Shown here piece after piece: positions 5,785-9,573 of a stretch of 9,573 nucleotides of DNA (its first letter is position 1; each line of letters opens with the position of its first letter). Location of the stretch: positions 1-9,573 of the forward strand of contig JAFYFK010000155.1 of assembly GCA_017543805.1 (NCBI GenBank), in the 5' to 3' direction. The notes beneath the pieces were generated by a model. The model made no database searches. It was not told the DNA's origin and saw only the letters and a list, made by a program, of their open reading frames with translations. Source of the stretch: Bacillota bacterium. Lineage in GTDB: Bacteria; Bacillota; Clostridia; Peptostreptococcales; Anaerovoracaceae. Made by a program: the position numbers and the translations under genes.

Positions 5785-6870
5785 ATGGATAAACGGATCT
5801 TTTATATATGGCTGGCAGAGTGTTCTGAAGCCCAGAGTGACAGAAAACTTTTTCTGATGAGTCTTTTCGGGGACGCCGAAGGAGTCTACAACGCTTCGCC
5901 TTCGGATCTCAGGGATGCGTTCGCGGCGCATCCGCAGGAGCTGCCGGAGCAGTTTCTGCTGGAAGCCCTGCTGCGAAAGGATCTTCGCCCGGCGGAGCGC
6001 TCGCTGAGGCAGGCCGAAGCATGCGGCGCGGAGGCGATCTGCCTGGAAGACAGTCTATATCCGCCGCATCTTGCGGAAATTTCCGACCCTCCTCCGGTCA
6101 TCTATGCCCTTGGAAACACGGATCTTCTCAAAGAGCAGGGCATAGGCGTCGTGGGCACAAGACGGGCTTCCCCCTACGGGCGCTGGGTCGCTGAGGAGAT
6201 AGGGCACAAGATCGCGGAATGCGGGGTCACGGTCATCAGCGGGATGGCCGCCGGCATAGACGCGATGGCCCACACGGGCTGCCTCAGGGCCGGAGGGGAT
6301 ACCATAGCGGTATTCGGAACAGGGGTCGACATATGTTTCCCCAAAAGCAATCTCAAGCTGTACCGGGAGATACTGGACAAAGGGCTCGCGGTGTCCGAAG
6401 TCCGTCCCGGTTACGGCGGTTTCGCGTTCCACTTCCCGCTCAGGAACAGGATAATAAGCGCGCTGTCTAAAAGCGTTGTGATAGTCGAAGGGGCTCCGAA
6501 GAGCGGTTCCATGATAACCGCGTCGCGCGCGATGGAGCAGAACCGGGACGTTTTTGCCGTGCCCGGAAACATCAACCAGCCAAACAGCCTGGGCACCAAC
6601 ATGCTCATAGCTGACGGCGCTTACCCGATACTGAGGCTGGACATCCTGCCGGAGACCCTGCGCATCGGACGTAATGCGAAAGCCCTGCTCCGGAAGATGA
6701 GCGACGCGGAAAAAGCTGTTTACGAAATAATAGAGAGCTCCCCGGGCTGCAGCGCGGACGAGATATCACTGCTTACGGAGCGTTCCGCTGCCGAGACAGC
6801 GGCTCTTCTTTCCGCCATGGAGATAAAAGGCCTTATCCGTTCCGAAGGATCATTCAAGTTTATAAAATAG
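5785..6870 (+). CDS. dprA: DNA processing protein DprA (DNA-protecting protein)
   Basis: DprA binds single-stranded DNA entering during transformation and loads RecA. The 361-residue protein has an N-terminal helical (SAM-like) region (about 1-75), a Rossmann-like core (about 80-285) and a C-terminal winged-helix domain (about 305-361, AEKAVYEIIESSPGCSADEI). Core motifs are VGTRRASPYG (123-132), ISGMAAGIDAMAH (151-163), FGTGVDICFP (177-186), FPLRNRIISALS (217-228), SGSMITA (240-246) and FAVPGN (257-262). The ATG at 5785 is one base after the comM stop (TAAC ATG). A GGAGA at 5765-5769 is too far away, so translation is probably coupled to comM termination. A longer in-frame start inside comM (5740) is rejected because it would add 15 residues that are not part of the family. 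No terminator is visible after it. Confidence 0.96.
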   Translation: MDKRIFYIWLAECSEAQSDRKLFLMSLFGDAEGVYNASPSDLRDAFAAHPQELPEQFLLEALLRKDLRPAERSLRQAEACGAEAICLEDSLYPPHLAEISDPPPVIYALGNTDLLKEQGIGVVGTRRASPYGRWVAEEIGHKIAECGVTVISGMAAGIDAMAHTGCLRAGGDTIAVFGTGVDICFPKSNLKLYREILDKGLAVSEVRPGYGGFAFHFPLRNRIISALSKSVVIVEGAPKSGSMITASRAMEQNRDVFAVPGNINQPNSLGTNMLIADGAYPILRLDILPETLRIGRNAKALLRKMSDAEKAVYEIIESSPGCSADEISLLTERSAAETAALLSAMEIKGLIRSEGSFKFIK

Positions 6871-6892
6871 ATAACTTCGGCTAATGTGGTGC

Positions 6893-6920
6893 TTGACAAA
6901 TTCCTACTATAGTATATTTT
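6893..6920 (+). promoter_or_regulatory. Probable promoter of topA
   Basis: A consensus -35 TTGACA sits at 6893-6898, just after dprA. The -10 is less certain in the AT-rich stretch that follows: TATTTT at 6915-6920 gives a 16-bp spacer, and TATATT at 6913-6918 is a better hexamer with a 14-bp spacer. It suggests topA can be transcribed independently of the comM-dprA operon. Confidence 0.6.
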
Positions 6921-6960
6921 ATAAAAATGTTACTGATTTTATTTTTATGTGAGGACAGAT

Positions 6961-9054
6961 ATGCCTGTTAAAAAGAAGACCGCATCTAAAAAGACATCGG
7001 CTGCCGGCAAAACTCTCGTCATTGTCGAGTCGCCGCACAAGGCCGAGACCATACAGAAATTCCTCGGAAGCAAGTACATGGTTACTGCCACGATCGGCCA
7101 CCTGAGGGACCTCCCCAAGAGCCGGATGGGCGTAAAGATCGAAGAAAACTTCGAGCCTGATTATATCAACGTCCGCGGCAAGGCGGACAAGATCCGCGAA
7201 CTCAAGACGCTTGCGAAGGACGCGAAGGCGATATATCTCGCAACGGACCCTGACCGCGAAGGAGAAGCTATATCCTGGCATCTCTGCTCCCTTCTGGAAC
7301 TGGATCCCTCAAAGGCCTCCAGGATAGAGTTTAACGAGATCACAAAGCCTGCCATACTTAAAGCTGTCAGCGAGCCGCGTCCGATAGACATGAAGCTCGT
7401 CGACGCGCAGCAGGGAAGGCGCGTGATCGACCGCCTTGTCGGTTACGAGATAAGCCCGTTGCTCTGGCAAAAAGTCGGAAGAGGGCTCTCCGCGGGGCGC
7501 GTGCAGTCCGCTGCGCTCAAGCTCGTCTGCGACAGGGAGCGCGAGATCAAAGCCTTTGTTCCGCGCGAATACTGGCTGATCACGGCGAAGCTCGCAAGGC
7601 AGGATTCCAGATCGAGGACCGGATTCCCCGCTAGGCTTGAAAAATATAAGAACAAGAAGATAGATATCCCCGATAAGGCCGCCTGCGACGCGGTGCTTGA
7701 CGCGCTCAAGACCGGGAAATACACCGTCGCGTCCATAAAGGAGAAGGTCGAACAGAAAAAGCCCTACGCTCCGTATACTACCAGCACGCTGATGCAGGAC
7801 GCGTCCTACAGGCTCGGATTCGGGCCGGAGCGCACCCGCCGCGTGGCGCAGCAGCTTTATGAGAGCGGATACATTACATACATCAGGACCGATTCGGTAA
7901 GGATATCCTCCGAGGCTGACGCCGCCTGCAAGGCGTTCATCAGCGCGCAGTACAGCGCAGCGTACCTGGGCAGCAACACCTTCAGCAACAGGAACAAGGG
8001 CACGCAGGACGCTCACGAAGCTATACGTCCCAGCGACGTTAACCTGGTTCCGGAGAAGGCAGCCGCGAAGATGGACGCGGAGCAGGAAAAGCTCTACCGG
8101 CTCATCTGGTCAAGATTTGTCGCGAGCCGCATGAAGCCCGCTCTTTACGATACGCAGACCGTGGACATAAAGAACGGCGACTACAGCTTCCGCGCCAATT
8201 CAAGGACGCTCAAGTTCGACGGTTTCCTCGCGGTTTACAGCGAGAACGACGCGGAGGAAAAAGCCCTGCCGGCGCTGAATGAGGGCGAGGACCTTAAAGA
8301 AATAAAAGTCGATTGTGAACAAAAATTCACAGAACCTCCATCAAGATATACTGAGGCAAGTCTTATAAAAGAATTGGAAGACAAGGGCATAGGCCGTCCG
8401 TCGACCTACGCGGCCATAGTATCCAATCTTGAGGACAGAAAATACGTCAAAAAAGAGAAGAAGGCCATAGCTCCGACGTCCCTCGGAATGAAGGTGACGG
8501 AGGACGTTATGGAGGTCTACTTCAAGGAGATAGTGGACACCGGCTTCACCGCGTCCATGGAGAGCGACCTCGACAATGTCGAGGAGGGAAGCGCCGAATG
8601 GAAGAGCGTCGTAGGCGCGTACTACAACAGCTACGTAAAGGACCAGGTGCGCGAAGCCCAGGACAAGCTCGTCAAGATGGAGAAGGAAGTCGTTCTCACC
8701 GATGAGAAGTGCCCGCAGTGCGGAAAACCGCTCGCCCTGAAGCAGGGGCGCTTCGGCGAGTTCCTCGCGTGCACGGGTTTCCCCGACTGCAGCTATTCGA
8801 GATCGATAATCAAATCGACGGGGGTAAGCTGCCCCAAGTGCGGCGGAGACATAATCGTAAAGCGCAGCAGGAAGGGCAAGCTGTTCTACGGCTGCTCCAA
8901 CTACCCCAAATGCGATCAGGTCTTCTGGTATATGCCCGTTAACAAAAAGTGCCCCAAGTGCGGCAGTCTGCTCGTTAAGCGCGGAAGGAGCCTCGTCTGC
9001 TCCTCCGAAGACTGCAGGTACAGGGAGAAGACTGAAGAACAGTCAGAAGAATAA
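6961..9054 (+). CDS. topA: DNA topoisomerase I (type IA)
   Basis: This enzyme relaxes negative supercoils by transient cleavage of one strand. The 697-residue protein opens with a Lys-rich tail, then a Toprim domain (about 17-130) with the acidic residues Glu23 (VIVESPHKAET) and Asp96/Asp98/Glu100 (TDPDREGE). The type IA core contains the catalytic Tyr307 in YITYIRTDS with Arg309, preceded by GRVQSAAL (179-186) and followed by QDAHEAIRPS (349-358) and GIGRPSTYA (476-484). Three C-terminal four-Cys zinc ribbons are complete: Cys584/587/604/610, 624/627/645/651 and 664/667/680/685. The ATG at 6961 follows GAGGA (6951-6955) at five bases; an in-frame GTG at 6949 overlaps that site and is rejected. 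hslV begins 12 bases downstream. Confidence 0.97.
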   Translation: MPVKKKTASKKTSAAGKTLVIVESPHKAETIQKFLGSKYMVTATIGHLRDLPKSRMGVKIEENFEPDYINVRGKADKIRELKTLAKDAKAIYLATDPDREGEAISWHLCSLLELDPSKASRIEFNEITKPAILKAVSEPRPIDMKLVDAQQGRRVIDRLVGYEISPLLWQKVGRGLSAGRVQSAALKLVCDREREIKAFVPREYWLITAKLARQDSRSRTGFPARLEKYKNKKIDIPDKAACDAVLDALKTGKYTVASIKEKVEQKKPYAPYTTSTLMQDASYRLGFGPERTRRVAQQLYESGYITYIRTDSVRISSEADAACKAFISAQYSAAYLGSNTFSNRNKGTQDAHEAIRPSDVNLVPEKAAAKMDAEQEKLYRLIWSRFVASRMKPALYDTQTVDIKNGDYSFRANSRTLKFDGFLAVYSENDAEEKALPALNEGEDLKEIKVDCEQKFTEPPSRYTEASLIKELEDKGIGRPSTYAAIVSNLEDRKYVKKEKKAIAPTSLGMKVTEDVMEVYFKEIVDTGFTASMESDLDNVEEGSAEWKSVVGAYYNSYVKDQVREAQDKLVKMEKEVVLTDEKCPQCGKPLALKQGRFGEFLACTGFPDCSYSRSIIKSTGVSCPKCGGDIIVKRSRKGKLFYGCSNYPKCDQVFWYMPVNKKCPKCGSLLVKRGRSLVCSSEDCRYREKTEEQSEE
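8301..8380 (+). other. AT-rich island with atypical codons inside topA
   Basis: By hand count these 80 bases hold 26 G or C (about 33%), far below the flanking topA sequence. Codons here are unusual for the gene, for example TCA-AGA-TAT-ACT (Ser461-Thr464) and AGT-CTT-ATA-AAA-GAA-TTG (Ser467-Leu472). The island also contains a perfect small inverted repeat, TGTGAA (8314-8319) and TTCACA (8326-8331), around a six-base loop. The encoded protein segment is normal and highly conserved in the family. Confidence 0.7.
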
Positions 9055-9066
9055 AGGAGTCAGAAT

Positions 9067-9573
9067 ATGCAGCAGTTTCATGCTACCACTATCGTTCTCG
9101 TAAAGCGCAGCCCGGAGGATATCTGCATCGGCGGCGACGGGCAGGTCACCATGGGCGAGACCGCCATTATGAAGAACAACGCCAAAAAAGTAAGAAAGAT
9201 CTATAAGAATCAGGTCATAACCGGCTTTGCCGGTTCTGTTTCGGACGCTTTCAGCCTCACCGAAAAATTTGAGAAGAAACTCGAAGAGCACGGCGGCAAC
9301 CTCAAGAGAGCTGCCGTGGCGCTTGCGCAGCTCTGGCGCTCGGATACAGGAATGCGCAACCTCGAAGCCATGATGCTCGCAGCGGATAAGGAGAGCGTTC
9401 TGCTCATCTCCGGAACCGGCGAGGTCATCGAACCGGACGCGGACTACGTTGCCATAGGCTCCGGAGGCAATTACGCCTACGCCGCGGCTCACGCGCTCTA
9501 CGACCACACGGACATGGGCGCGGAGGAGATAGTCAGGGAGGCTCTTAAGATCGCTTCCGACATCTGCGTATAC
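9067..9573 (+). CDS. hslV: HslV (ClpQ/CodW) protease subunit, 3' end cut by window
   Basis: HslV forms a two-tiered ring of proteasome beta-type subunits that works with the HslU ATPase. The 169 codons present end at DICVY, so only a short C-terminal tail is missing compared with the usual 175-180 residues. The sequence begins MQQFHA-TTIV: removal of six residues would expose Thr7 as the N-terminal nucleophile. Asp24 (IGGDGQ) and Lys41 (NNAKKVRK) are the expected partners. Other conserved parts are ITGFAGSVSDAF (51-62), SGTGEVIEPD (115-124) and AIGSGGNYA (129-137). The start is supported by AAGGAG (9054-9059), overlapping the topA stop, at seven bases. In many Bacillota topA is followed by trmFO and/or xerC before hslV-hslU-codY; here hslV follows topA directly, and hslU is expected just outside the window. 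Confidence 0.96.
   Translation, partial: MQQFHATTIVLVKRSPEDICIGGDGQVTMGETAIMKNNAKKVRKIYKNQVITGFAGSVSDAFSLTEKFEKKLEEHGGNLKRAAVALAQLWRSDTGMRNLEAMMLAADKESVLLISGTGEVIEPDADYVAIGSGGNYAYAAAHALYDHTDMGAEEIVREALKIASDICVY

Noticed and set aside
8314..8331. CRP-like site TGTGA...TCACA inside topA
   Set aside because: The half-sites are eight bases apart instead of six and lie deep in a coding region; it is better described as a small hairpin in the AT-rich island.

Overview
This window looks like a chromosomal segment of a Bacillota bacterium, most likely a Clostridia-type anaerobe of moderately high G+C. The evidence is a cysteine desulfurase directly followed by thiI, the order yraN-comM-dprA-topA-hslV, an HslV N-terminus of the Bacillota type (a short propeptide ending FHA before TTIV), strong Shine-Dalgarno sites and TTGACA/TATAAT-like promoters. 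Genus cannot be fixed from the sequence. All genes are on the + strand.

Layout: (1) Positions 26-234 hold a non-coding, highly structured element closed by a perfect 18-bp inverted repeat. I do not recognise it as a known RNA or mobile element. (2) Positions 258-2638 hold a sulfur-transfer pair: a PLP cysteine desulfurase and ThiI, which together would supply sulfur for 4-thiouridine in tRNA. (3) Positions 2686-3799 form a self-contained accessory cassette. It has a three-half-site operator over its promoter, a protein fusing an XRE-type HTH to a minimal nucleotidyltransferase (MNT), a HEPN protein overlapping it by ATGA, and an intrinsic terminator. This resembles an MNT-HEPN toxin-antitoxin or defence pair. 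(4) Positions 3822-6870 hold a promoter and the tightly packed yraN-comM-dprA operon, linked to DNA processing and natural transformation. (5) From position 6893 there is a promoter, topA (DNA topoisomerase I with three C-terminal zinc fingers), and hslV (the proteasome-like protease subunit), which is cut by the window end a few codons short.

The housekeeping genes are intact and ordinary. The parts worth a second look are the structured inverted-repeat element upstream of the desulfurase, the XRE-MNT/HEPN cassette with its operator and unusual HEPN protein, and an 80-base AT-rich island inside topA. No rRNA, tRNA, CRISPR array or recognisable transposase gene was seen.
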